A stretch of DNA of 64,000 bases from Callipepla californica brunnescens (taxonomy: Eukaryota > Chordata > Aves > Galliformes > Odontophoridae): contig JALIRH010000148.1 in assembly GCA_023055505.1 (NCBI GenBank), forward strand, positions 62,001 through 126,000, in the 5' to 3' direction. Shown piece by piece: positions 1 to 10,222 of this stretch. Below the pieces are notes generated by a model, which saw only the letters and a program-made list of their open reading frames with translations, was not told the origin of the DNA and did no database searches. Made by a program: the position numbers and the translations under genes. Position 1 is the first letter of the stretch; every line of letters begins with the position of its first letter.

Positions 1-961
1 CATTGATTTATATGGCCCCATTGATCCCTATGTCCCCATTGATTCCTATGGCGCCTTTGATCCCAATTGCTCCATGTAGTTCTATGGCCCCATTGATCCC
101 TATGGCCTTATTGATCCCTATGGCCCCATTGATTCCTAAGGCCCCATTGATTCCAATGGCCCCATTGATCCCTATGGCCCCATTGAGTTCTATGGCTCCA
201 TTGATTCCTATGGCCTTATTGATTCCCATGGCCCCATTGATTCCTATGTTCCCATTGATCCCTATGGCCCCATTGAGTTCTATGGCCCATTTGAGTTCTT
301 TGGCCCCTTTGATTTCTATGGCCCAATTGATTCTTATGGCCCCATTGATTTTTATGGTCCCATTGATCCCTATGGCCACATTGAGTTCTATGGCTCCATT
401 GATTCCTATGGCCCCATTTATCCCTATGGTTCATTTATCCCTATGGCCCCTTTGAGTTCTATGGCTTCATTGATTCCTATGGCCCCATTGATCCCTATGG
501 CCCCATTGATTCCTAAGGCCCCATTGATCCCTATGGCCCCATTGAGTTCTATGGCCCATTGATTCCTATGGCCCCATTGATCCCTGTGGCCCCATTGATT
601 CCTATGGACCCATTGATCCCTTTGGCCCCATTGAGTTCTATGGCCCCTTTGATCCCTATGGCACCATTGATTCCTATGGCCCCATTGAGTTCTATGGCCG
701 CAGTGATTCCTATGACCCCATTGAGTTCTATGGCCCCATTGATCCCTATGTCCCCATTAATCCCTATGGCCCCAATGATTCCTGTGGCCCCATTGATTTC
801 TATGACCCCCTTGATTTCTATGGCCCCTTTGAGTTCTATGGCTTCACTGATTTCTATGGCCCCATTGATCCCTATGGCCCCATTGATTCCTATGGCCCCG
901 TTGATTCCTATGGCCCCTTTGAGTTTTATGGCCCCATTGATCCCTGTGGCGACATTGATCC
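1..961. repeat. 18-bp minisatellite, block A
   Basis: Tandem array of an 18-bp unit, consensus CCCCATTGATYCCTATGG, running off the left window edge. The variable core alternates between GATCCC, GATTCC and GAGTTC. Because 18 is a multiple of 3 and the unit holds no stop, several frames on both strands stay open, giving artefactual repeat peptides. The array ends where a CR1 tail begins. It has the same unit and orientation as the large block from 19681 on, so the two are probably parts of one original array separated by rearrangement. Confidence 0.97.
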
Positions 962-1963
962 ATAGATTCATGGATTCATGAGGTTGGAAAGGAACTTGAA
1001 GATCATCTAGTCCAACCATCCTCACACCGCTATCCCTACCAACCAAGCTACTAAATCAAATCCCTCAGCACCTCATCTAAACGCTTCTTGAACAGTGCTA
1101 GGGACGGTGCCTCAACCCCCTCCCTAGGCAGGCCATTCCAGTGCCAGACCACTCTCTCAGAGAAAAAATTTTTCCTCAAGTCTAATCTAAATCTTCCCCG
1201 ACTGAACTTGTGGCCATTCCCTCTCATCCTGTCATTAGTTACCTGGGAGAAGAGGCCGACCCCCTCCTCACCACAGCCTCCCTTCAGGAAGTGTTAGAGT
1301 GCAGTGAGGTCTCCTCTAAGCTTCTTCTCCAGGCTAAACAATCCCAGCTCCCTCAGCCGCTCCTCATAAAACTTGTGCTCCAGACCCCTCACAGCTTTGT
1401 CGCCCTTCTCTGAACACGCTCCAGGGCCTCGATGTCTCTCTTGTAGTGAGGGGCCCAACACTGAACACAGTACTCGAGGTACAGGGGATGATCCCCTCCC
1501 TGCTCCTGCTGGCCACGCTGTTCCTAATCCAGGCCAGGATGCCGTTGGCCTTCTTGGCTACCTGGGCACACTGCCGGCTCACGTTGGGCATCAACCAACA
1601 CCCCCAGGTCCTTTTCCTCTGTACACTCCTCAAGCCGTTCTGCCCCAAGCCTATAGCATTGCATGGGGTTATTGTGGCCAAATACAGCACCCGGCACTTG
1701 GCCTTATTGAACCTCATCCCATTGACCTCAGCCCAACTGTCTAGCCTATCCAGATCCCGCTGAAGGGCCTCCCTACCCTCAGGCACATCCACACATCCTC
1801 CCAACTCGGTGTCATCCGCAAACTTACTGAGGGTACACTCAATCCCCTCATCCAGGTCATCAATAAAGAGATTAAACAGTATGGGCCCCAATACAGACCC
1901 TTGGGGGACACCACTCGTGACAGGACGCCAGCTGGACTTAACACCATTTGCCACCACGACAGT
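962..1963 (-). mobile_element. CR1 LINE 3' portion, 5'-truncated
   Basis: On the minus strand this encodes the C-terminal half of the CR1 reverse transcriptase. [10 protein letters not shown] and the catalytic FADD are visible, followed by the usual CR1 C-terminus. A frame break lies near 1680, after the RFNKAKCRV stretch, so it is not functional. The 3' end is at the left, with the bird-typical ATTCATGG-like tail repeat joined directly to the 18-bp array. The 5' truncation lies at about 1963, before an AT-rich stretch. It is closely similar to the CR1 at 22112-23081. Confidence 0.93.
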
Positions 1964-2060
1964 ATAAACATATATATCTTTACACAAATATGCAAATTTA
2001 GATTTTTTTATATAAATATATAAATTTATCTTTCTATATGAATACATAAATTTATCTTTT
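1964..2060. repeat. AT-rich low-complexity spacer
   Basis: AT-rich stretch with short TATAAAT-like runs between the truncated CR1 and the solo LTR. No gene signal was seen. Confidence 0.6.
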
Positions 2061-2065
2061 GATGT

Positions 2066-2407
2066 TGTAAAGCAAGCAAAGGCGGTGACAGAGCTTTTAT
2101 TTGAGGCAGAGGCGCTACAGAAAGAGATGTTACAGATAAGGGGGGAATGAACTCACCCCTCCCGGCGACCGTTTAGGCTGAGGAATGCAGCCACCTCTCG
2201 TTCGAACGCTGGCGCGCCGGAAGGATGAGAGCCAGAGAGGGGGGTGCAACCCGCGCAGGCTCCGAGCGGATCTGTGCTCCCGGAAGCACCTCCGGAAGCA
2301 CCACCGAGAGGGAGAGAGCGAGAGCTCCGGTGGACCTGGGCTCCTCCGCTCCGCTCACTCAGATGCTCATTCACTGGTTCAGGTTGTGACCAGGCAATCC
2401 CACTACA
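2066..2407 (-). mobile_element. Solo LTR of the ERV-B family
   Basis: A 342-bp sequence whose reverse complement matches the 3' LTR at 47055-47398 nearly end to end. It starts TGTAGTGGGATTGCC and ends GCTTTACA. It is flanked by a perfect 5-bp target duplication, GATGT, at 2061-2065 and 2408-2412. No internal retroviral sequence remains, so it arose by LTR-LTR recombination. The AATAAA polyadenylation signal sits near its 3' end (TTTATT at about 2096-2101 on the plus strand). Confidence 0.93.
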
Positions 2408-2412
2408 GATGT

Positions 2413-2700
2413 AAATATATAAAAGTATACTTCTCAAAAGAGCTGTCAGGCTCCAGAACGTGCGGCCCGGGGAGGTGTTTCAGACACCAAACCCGGGGCT
2501 GTGAAGGAGCGTTTCGCCCTCGCGCTGAGGGCCACGGTTCAGTAGAACTGATGGGGACGGCGTGACCTCGTAGGTTGGGTTCTCCGAACGCTGCTGCCAA
2601 TTGCCCAGCCCTCCAGTTTGGCGAGATCTCTCAGCAGGACGTCCTAAGGGAGTCAGGAGCTCACCCCAAATCCATGCGATCCGCAAACCTGCTCAGTGTG
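2413..2700. other. Unassigned GC-rich sequence
   Basis: About 290 bp between two solo LTRs. No convincing coding, RNA or repeat signal was recognised. Confidence 0.4.
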
Positions 2701-3247
2701 TGCCACGGTTTTATGATTTTGGGGCATTGGTATTCCACATCGTAACATCATGGAGTGCATGAAGAGTCAAAGAGTCAGGGCTCCAGCTCCGCGGATCATC
2801 AGTAGTTATGGGTGTACCTGTCCCAGAAGAGAAGAACTCCATTCCCCAGAGCACTGTGCGATGCTTTGTATTTTTACGTATTTTCTGCTCAGAGGAAAAG
2901 ATATCAACTGCTCGTGTGTCACGGGACGCTCTCTTTCCTTCAGGATCACTCGGCAGTGGGTGCTCGCTGCCATTCGCCTTCAGCGTTAGCGTAAGGCTTT
3001 CGGTTTATCAGACACTCTCTTGCTCATTTTATTTGATTCATTAGCCTCAATTCCAATTAGATCGTATTAGATTCTGTCATTTTGCTGCCTGAGATCTTAT
3101 TTAGTGAATTAGCCTTCCTCCTCAGATCGTTGCCGCTGCTTTGTCCCTAGGCCCATCTCCCTTTTCCCTTTCCCCTTTCCTGGGCCGTGGGTCCCCCACA
3201 CCAATGGTCGCGGAACCGTGCCGACGCATTCCGGTAAACCGTTGACA
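2701..3247 (+). mobile_element. Solo LTR of the ERV-A family
   Basis: Aligns over its whole length with the LTRs of ERV-A (31509-32083, 37340-37914) with visible divergence. It starts TGCCACGGTTTTATG and ends CCGTTGACA. Candidate 5-bp target duplications are GTGTG (2696-2700) and GCGTG (3248-3252), differing by one C/T change as expected from CpG decay. No internal sequence is present. It is older than the ERV-A LTR pair, judging by the number of mismatches. Confidence 0.88.
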
Positions 3248-3762
3248 GCGTGCCTTCAGGTCCCGCACCCAGGTCAATTATGAAAGCATTACGAACCATT
3301 GGCCGTGAGATTTCTGTTCTCCCACGGCTAGCTGCCGTCGCAAGGCCGGCCCAGCTCCGTGCTTCGTTAGCGCCAGGGACTTGCTGGAGCAGATCATTGG
3401 AAGCCACGGTTACAGGTTGACAAAGAACTGTAATGGTGGCTGTGATGCTGAGAAATCCCTTCTTTGTCTCACGAAGCAGAAAGGCCATGCCCTGATCCCC
3501 GGAGCCATGGAGGGGAGATCCTGTCCCTCATGCTGGCACAGGGCCCTTCCTGGGGCATTGAGATGGAGGTTTGTGTGATGTCAAATGAGAGACAAGGGAA
3601 AAGCAGCACTCTGCGTGGGGTGCAAGATATTGCGAGGCCCAAGTCCCACGTGGGCAATGTGTCTCATCATAGGATTTGGATGTGAGAAGGGCCCAGTCTG
3701 AACAAGCACTCAATCACAATGGAACTTTGAACTTCAGATCTCTCAGGCCCAAGGTGGAGGGA
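3248..3762. other. Unassigned sequence
   Basis: No gene, RNA or known repeat was recognised. The short reading frames here look like chance. Confidence 0.4.
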
Positions 3763-4094
3763 TGTATGGGAACTGCTGAATCACGGCCTGAACCACTGAT
3801 GGATCACCTGAGGCACTGAGTCAGCTGCAGGGGCACAACTGAGTGTGATTGGAAGGGGTGCAGTTTGACTCCACCTCTCCCAGACCCCATTGAAGGGCTG
3901 ACCACCACCAGCGGGGAAGGATCTCTGGTTGGAGATCCCTCCCTGGTGGAGTTATCGGCAAGCCTCAACCATCACCAAGGTGAGCCAATCTCTTCTGCTA
4001 TTTGTTTGTATACCATCTACTTAAAGCCTACCGAAAATATACCACCTTTCGCACCATTTCCTTGGGTGCTTTCCTCGGGGTTATTTGACCTACA
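3763..4094 (+). mobile_element. LTR-like repeat, family D, copy 1
   Basis: This about 330-bp sequence is a diverged copy of 14397-14744. Both begin TGTRTGGGAACTGCT, share a CACCTCTCCCAGACCCC block, and end GGGTTATTTG(A/C)CCTACA. The TGT...ACA ends and size fit a solo LTR. No clear target duplication was found and no internal virus is present, so the LTR label is an inference. Confidence 0.6.
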
Positions 4095-5485
4095 GAGGTG
4101 GTTTGTTTTCCTGCTCCAGCAATTAATCGGACAGGCCTCGGTGCCCCGATCCTTTAAAAAAAAAAAAAACCCTCCAATCTTTCAAACTTTGCGTGGACCG
4201 CTCCTCATCTTTCTGCATCACTTAGAGAAAAAGAAGAAGTCATTCTCTTTACGGGATTACTGTCACCATATTAAGAATCCTTTCCATCTCACACGTGCGG
4301 AAGAGCTCCTTCACCTCCTTGAATACTTTTAGCCCTCCTTTTGATGCCTAATTAAGTTGTAATCAATCCTTTGCAGCATTGCATCTCCCACTTTGTCATC
4401 CTGTGATGCATGAGGGCAGCTGAGCCTTATGGTTTTAGGTAAGCGAGAAACAGTTCTTGTCGTTAAGGGCACGCTTTTCTTTCACACTTTGAAATGCCGT
4501 TTTTCAGTCCTTAAAAGCATTCCCTTCTTCACCGACCGTGGCTTGTGAAGAAGGAAAGTCAGCTTTAGGATGTTTGGGATTTTGTTTTTAGGCCACACTG
4601 ATCGACTCGGCGCTTCTTAGGAATTACCTAGTTATTACTTAGGCAGAAATTGACGACAGGAAAATGCTCAGCGGGAATGCCAGGTTTGGCACACCCGGAT
4701 CAGAAATCCCAAAACCTGCACGATTTCTGACTTCTTCGTGTTTGATGCACTGTTACCTCTGCCAAACGAAGGCAAGACGATGAGTTATGAGACGATGGTA
4801 AATGTGACGTGCCAGGAACGCGTTACAAAGAGAACAGTTCCGTGGTAAAACAGTGAAGGAAGGATAACCACGCAATAGCCCCAACATCTTGTTTGTTGGA
4901 ACTGCTGCTCCGTTGAGCTGCCATGTGCCTATTTTGAAGGCATGTGGTTTGGCTAATATTTCACAATTGCACATATTTTTTTTTCATGTTATCCTGTATA
5001 GGATGTATACGTTGTCTGCATGCATATGCAGGACATCCCAGAATACACAGCTGCTGTGTCGCAACAGCTCAGTGCTCTCTGCTGCTGACCAACGGTGCTT
5101 TATCACTGCGCTCTCCTACGTACACACAGTGATATAAAATACCTAACACCACACAAGAAATACCAGCTTTTTCGTACGTGTTTACTGCACAGAAAAAAGA
5201 AAAAACAAAAACAAATGCATGCCAGCAGTGAACGCTCACAATGGCAAGCTGAACTGTTCGTCATCCCTTGGTCTGCACCTCAAGCTGATTCTTCTGGAGT
5301 TGCGTCTGAGTGCTTTTGAAGACCGGCACGCCTTTGCAGACAAGCTGAGGTACGGCTGTAAGGCCTGTGGGAAGAGGAGCTGGGAGCAATGGGTGCTCTC
5401 TAGGGGACAAGGGGAGGGCCGGGGTCCATCACCTTAGCCAGCACCGGGGCAGCCAGGGGCACCGGAGCAGCCACAGGGGCCCATC
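4095..5485. other. Unassigned unique sequence
   Basis: About 1.4 kb with no reading frame, RNA gene or repeat that I can support. One A-run lies at 4157-4168. Confidence 0.4.
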
Positions 5486-5622
5486 CCTAGCGCTGTTCAA
5501 GAAGCATTTAGATGAGGTGCTAAGGGATTGGATTGAGTAGTTTGGTGGGTAGGGATGGTGGTGGGAGGACGGTTGGACTAGATGATCTTGTAGGTCCTTC
5601 CCAACCTCATGTATCTATGAAA
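5486..5622 (+). mobile_element. CR1 LINE 3' end
   Basis: Short, strongly 5'-truncated CR1. It covers the last codons of ORF2 ([16 protein letters not shown]) and the conserved 3' UTR with the GGTTGGACTAGATGATCTTG core, ending in a TATCTATGAAAT tail. Confidence 0.88.
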
Positions 5623-6380
5623 TTGGTCCACTGGGTGAGCTCAGTGGCCCCATAGCCAGGCAGGACTGTGTGGAGCTGGAGCCCAGCCTAGCTGCAGCCT
5701 CACTAAAGCAGGAGCTGATGGTCCTGGTATGAGGAGGGGCCTGATCAGCTCCAGGATACCCAAGTGGGTCAGACAGAGCTGTATGAGTCCTCAGGCCCTG
5801 ACATTATCTCACTAAGAGGACACGATAAAATAATGCGTGGGGGTTGTTCATGTGCTTTGCAGGTATTGAGATCTGTCTGAAAAATGTATATTGGTTTATA
5901 CAGCCAGCAGTCAATTCCATACCATGTGGCTTTGCACATATACATACCCCCTGTGCACCCAGTGCTGCTGAACCATGAGAACTGCTTCTCTACAGTAAAG
6001 ACAACTGCAAATCATCCAGAGCCAAAGGATCTGCTCACTGCGGATTTTATCTGTTGGGCCAGATGTGTTGGATGGGCTTAAATCAAACTGATAAGCTTGT
6101 CGGTAAGAAAGCAGGATGAACATCCTGCTGTTCCAACAAGATGAGCAAACAGGCATCTCTCTTCAGGAATAATGAGGAGCTGGAACCGCTGGAGTCAGGG
6201 AAACTGGGTACAAGAGGGACCAGGAAAAAGGGGCTTAGATATCAGGGTTGCTTTTAGGCCTAAACAACACATGTGCTTTGGAGTGGGGGTGCGGACATCT
6301 ATTTTCTCACTGCATAGACAGACCCCCGACCCAGGCGAATTGGGCCACCATTCCTTCCAGCTCCGTAACTTTCCGCAATC
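5623..6380. other. Unassigned unique sequence
   Basis: No feature was recognised. Confidence 0.4.
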
Positions 6381-6548
6381 ATGTACTGGAATTGTATTTT
6401 GGTATCGATTCACACTCTTCTTGTGTTGAGCGCTGCCTTAATTGCCACCGTGGTCTATCTTTTTTGGCCGTGCGAATGTCAATTGTGTCCTCCTGCTGTT
6501 CCTGATGTCTCCCCCAATCTTGTCGTTCCCCCTGAACCCCGACCATAA
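6381..6548 (+). CDS. Small ORF with one predicted membrane segment (unrecognised)
   Basis: A 55-residue frame from ATG to TAA. A hydrophobic stretch at about residues 5-30 (LLVLSAALIATVVYLF) is followed by a Cys/Pro-rich tail (CECQLCPP). An A lies at -3 of the ATG, and an in-frame stop sits a few codons upstream. The composition resembles a single-pass membrane microprotein or the membrane tail of a decayed retroviral envelope, but no family is recognised. It may be chance. Confidence 0.2.
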   Translation: MYWNCILVSIHTLLVLSAALIATVVYLFWPCECQLCPPAVPDVSPNLVVPPEPRP

Positions 6549-6940
6549 CATTTTGTTATTCCCCTCAACTCCAAACTACTTTATAACATGTTTTGGTTTC
6601 ATGAAATGTTCTGGGCCCCGATGATGCATGTGCATCAGGACCGGGGGGAGGTGGGAAGCCCTCATCCTGCTGCGCATGCTGATCCCAACCCCCGTGGATC
6701 GGAGCAGTGGATGGCGTGGACTTCATCTCCGGTATAATCGACAACGGATCACACCTCGATACTGATCTGAATCCACGTTGCTGTCTTTGCCTTGTTAACC
6801 CTTATTCTGGCTATTACTCTGACATTCATTTTTTGTCCTTGTAGATGTTTGCTGTGGAAACGTTCGCTGCATCTCTCTGCTGATCCGTCCGGGCCTCAAA
6901 CGTAGTTCGTAAGACGTTACGGGTTTATAAAGTTAGTTGT
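6549..6940. other. Unassigned sequence
   Basis: No gene was recognised. A GCATGTGCATC-type short palindrome lies at about 6627. Confidence 0.35.
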
Positions 6941-7070
6941 ATAGAATCATAGAATCATAGAACCACCAAGGTTGTAAAAGACCTACAAGATCAACCCGTC
7001 CAACCATTCACCCATCACCCATAGCTCCCACTGACCCATGTCCCTCAGCACAGCATCCAGTCATTCTATG
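6941..7070 (-). mobile_element. CR1 LINE 3' tail
   Basis: The AATCATAG tail repeat (reverse complement of the CR1 octamer) is followed by the ACCACCAAGG...CAAGATCA...CCAACC 3' UTR block and an AGCTCCCACTGACCCATGTCCCTCAGC segment. It is a different CR1 subfamily from the elements at 962 and 22112. Only about 130 bp survive. Confidence 0.82.
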
Positions 7071-7234
7071 TCTGTTGTGGTTATGTGTCTGTTTGACTGT
7101 TGTCGGGAATGTTGTTGGAAAGGAAGAAAAAGGGGAAAAGTATTTGCTATCGAAACGTTTGGCTGGGAATGTTGTTGTTGTAACGCACCTTTCCTTGCCT
7201 TCGCGCGCTCCCTCTGTCCACGACCGCCGCAGCC

Positions 7235-7586
7235 ATGGGATGCGTGAGGGCGAAGACGACGAAGAAAGCGGCGTGGGTGATCACCGAGAAGCACCACACC
7301 CGTCTGGGCAACAACTTCCACACCAACAAGTGCGTGCGTGAGGAGATGGAAATCATCCCCAGCAAGAAGCGCATCCAGCGGGGCCCGCTCTGGGCTCTCC
7401 CCATCAAACTGCAGGAGGAGGAGGTGGAGCGCCGGGACAACCGCGTGCCCGAGGTCTCTGCTCTCGGATCATTGAAGCGGACCCGGGCACCAAGAAAGCT
7501 CCTGGACTTCGGCAGCCTGCCCAACCTGCGGGTCACGCGGGCCCGCCCTGGAGATGAACTTCAGAATGCCGCGAGGTGCTCTCTGA
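7235..7586 (+). pseudogene. RPS17 processed pseudogene
   Basis: The ATG-initiated frame matches ribosomal protein S17 (40S subunit) in its N-terminus ([17 protein letters not shown]) and middle ([20 protein letters not shown]). There are no introns. About 13 residues between IIPSKK and RIQRG are deleted, and two frameshifts follow: [20 protein letters not shown] and [10 protein letters not shown] lie in different frames, ending at the TGA at 7584-7586. A GC-rich 5' leader with a CTTTCC start typical of ribosomal-protein mRNAs precedes it. No poly(A) tail is visible, and an LTR with its polypurine tract lies just downstream. It is not functional. Confidence 0.9.
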
Positions 7587-7654
7587 GGCACTTGTTGTTT
7601 TTACAATAGAGGTGGGGAAACCAGGTTAATGTGGAGGGGTTTATTAATTCACGA

Positions 7655-7890
7655 AGAGGGGGGAGATGTAGGGACACGGGGCAGACTCGTGATCTCTGGG
7701 GCTCCTGGTAGCCTCGTGAAGGGCTCATTGGGTGTCACGGGTATCCGGGGCAGTCGGGTATACGGGTCTAAGAAGCTCTATTGTTGTGCAGCAATAAATT
7801 GGCGTTCGGCACTTGACACCGTGTGTCCGACCCATCTGTCCCGGGGCGGAGGATGTCTGGAACGGAGCGGGTGTTGAGCTTCGTGCTGCA
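7655..7890 (+). mobile_element. Candidate polypurine tract plus LTR (unassigned retrovirus)
   Basis: A purine run GAAGAGGGGGGAGA directly precedes TGTAGGGACACGG. About 125 bp further on is AATAAA (7793-7798), and a plausible LTR end TGCTGCA lies at 7890. The terminal repeats TGTAG/CTGCA match at 4 of 5 bases. The PPT-LTR order indicates a 3' LTR, but no viral genes remain upstream and the RPS17 retrocopy occupies that position. Boundaries are uncertain. Confidence 0.35.
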
Positions 7891-8069
7891 CTGTGTCTGC
7901 CCAACCGGCAGCAGCACAGCTCGGCCTAATGCTGAGCCAGCAAAGGTCTGAACACAAAGGGTCGGTTTTCTCTCCTTGCTCATGGGAATATGGAATATAT
8001 TTAAGAATATAAAATATATATATCCAACATATATATATCCAATATATACAAGAATATTCAAAAATGCAA
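7891..8069. other. Unassigned, with AT-rich microsatellite-like stretch
   Basis: TATATATCC-type repeats lie at about 7988-8060. No gene was recognised. Confidence 0.45.
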
Positions 8070-8238
8070 TTAGGAACAATCAGTGCAGAACATGCAGCTC
8101 AGATGCCCATTCTGAACGGGGCTGATGGCGTCTCCTCCCTGAAGCTTCCGGAGCAGCTCCGCGTTTTTCCTGCTCGGTCTCTTCTTCGTTTCTTTCTCCA
8201 CATGTTTTTGGAGATCGGCATTCTCCTCTGACAGTTGC
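8070..8238 (-). pseudogene. MTUS1/MTUS2-like C-terminal exon fragment
   Basis: On the minus strand a pyrimidine tract and AG acceptor (CTTCCCTCCCCAG) precede a frame beginning [16 protein letters not shown] and continuing [12 protein letters not shown], to TAA at 8070-8072. This resembles the last coiled coil of the microtubule-associated tumour suppressor proteins (pattern RQLS-E..LQ..EKE...KR.S..N.ELL.KL..GD..SP), here with about two residues missing. The terminal Ser/Pro-rich tail of those proteins is absent. No neighbouring exons were found, so it is probably an isolated duplicated fragment. The coiled-coil match is by eye. Confidence 0.45.
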
Positions 8239-9852
8239 CTGGGGAGGGAAGCCAGACAGCGTCTGAGGACGGAGGGGGCAGGAGGCACCCACCTCCCTCC
8301 ACACCTCCCCACCTTGTTCCCAGGGCTGCAGCTGGGACACAACTGTCCACGTACCTGGCCTGGGGACGTGGGTACGTCCAGAGGCTTCGGGCATCCTCAT
8401 CACCGTCAGCTCAGGGCTGGGTTGCTTTCAGCCCCAAGAGCAGTGAAACTCATTGCATCGTCATCTCCCCTCATTCAGCACATGGGGGACGCAGGTGCCC
8501 CGCATGGTGCTGCGGCCTCTGCTTGCACAGTCTGCTCTCTGGTGCAGAGTTTCTTACCCAGAATTGTGCCCTTAGCCTCAGAGGCTCCAGACCCACTCCT
8601 GGGGTGGGGCCTGGTGCCATAGTGGTCACAGACACCCGCGCTTCCCAACCACCATAACCCAGAGGTGCTCGTTGAGCTGCCCCATCCACTCCAGGGCGGT
8701 GGAGTAGGGGCAAGCCGGAGTTTTAGGCATTTCTCTTTGTAGTCAAGGACACAACTCTGCTGCCAACTCCAGTGGCAGCTGTAACTCTCACCTTTGCTTC
8801 TGAACCCTGACACACACAGCCACCCATCACGCATTTCCAGGGCTCTGGCAGCTGAGGATTGCTGCTGCTTTGGCCACGTTTCCTACAGCAACAGAGCTAC
8901 GGTGGCAGTGGCAGATATGTCTGCTTCTCTCCCTCTGACAATGCCGAACCACAGAGCAGCGCTTGCAGAGACAGAAGATTAAAAGATACGGGCTGGTAGA
9001 AGATTTTGGACAGCTGCTTGCCCAGTAGAGGAGAAAGATCCTATTCATGATCCCATTAGAGAAACAGCTTTGGGGTGAGCTCGAGGTCCAAACAGCATGA
9101 GAAAGCCTGCAAGGAGCATGACCTGGAGAAATAGCTCCATGGGAATGCTTTGCTGCATGTGGAATTACTTTTTCTTTTGCGGTGCCCAACAAGACAGGCC
9201 ATAAACACAACACCCAAAGCCCCACTGCAGCCTTTCCTAACAAGCATTTGCTGAGAAAAAACAAAGGCACACCAGCACAAAAGCAGATGTCTCCTTTGGC
9301 AGTGAACCTTGTCACTCAAGTCAGGTGAAAATAACTTCCTATAGACAGGCAACCTTACTCGCGTTACAGGAAACAAACCCTGATATAAAATGGATTTGTT
9401 AATGAAACAGGCAGAGCAGGACAACCATACGCTTTCAAGAGGAAATATACTCAATTCTTCTCTTTCTGAAATCAGTGTCAGCCTTGGGCAGTTAACATTC
9501 GCAGCCTCTACACAAGCTCACATAGAGTACAAGTGTCTCAGCAAACCCTGCTGTGATGGTCTTCTGCTCAGCCCTGGCTCTGAGTTCTCCATTCCGCCGT
9601 TGCAGCACAGTGATTCTCTTTCCAGGATTACTGTTCTCTCAACCTGCAACAAAATGAGGTTATTTTTTCCATCTGAAGGTATCCCGAAGCCTACTCTGAG
9701 AAGATTTGTTCTTTATTTGGCCCCAGAGCAGCTTCTGAAACCTGAAGATGGATGGAGGTGGTCATCTCAACTGTAACTGAGGCTTAAGAGAGGTGACTCA
9801 CCCCATTCGTTCTGGTGAGGTCGGTGCGGCCATCAGCAGAGCTGATCTGTGG
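8239..9852. other. Unassigned unique sequence
   Basis: Open frames of 60-160 codons overlap on several strands without family resemblance. No RNA gene was seen. Confidence 0.35.
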
Positions 9853-10222
9853 AATCATAGCATCACAGAGCCATTAAGGCTGGAAAACACCGCTCAGACA
9901 CTGCGAGCACCCAATCCAACCATCAGCCCGTCCCCAGCGTGCCCACTAACCACGTCCTCCCCTGCCACGTCTCTACGGCTCTTGGATACCTCCAGGGACA
10001 GTGACTCTGTCACCTCCCCGGGCATCCTGTTCCAACAGAGGGACAAGAGGAGAGGCCAATTCCCACCTCCTCTTCTCCACACTGAACAATCCCAGTTCCC
10101 TCAGACGCTCCCCTGCAGACTCGTGCTACAGACCCTTTGCTGCTCCACTGCCTTCTCAGAGCGCGCTCCAGGGCCTCCATGTCCTTCTTGAGGAGCCCAG
10201 AATGAAACACGGTACCTGAGGT
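9853..10222 (-). mobile_element. CR1 LINE fragment, old subfamily
   Basis: Starts with an AATCATAGCATCACAGAG tail and the conserved CCATTAAGGCTGGAAAA 3' UTR core. It continues into the antisense of the ORF2 C-terminus (CTCAGACGCTCCCCTGCAGAC, CTCCAGGGCCTCCATGTCC). It is more diverged than the copies at 962 and 22112. Confidence 0.85.
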
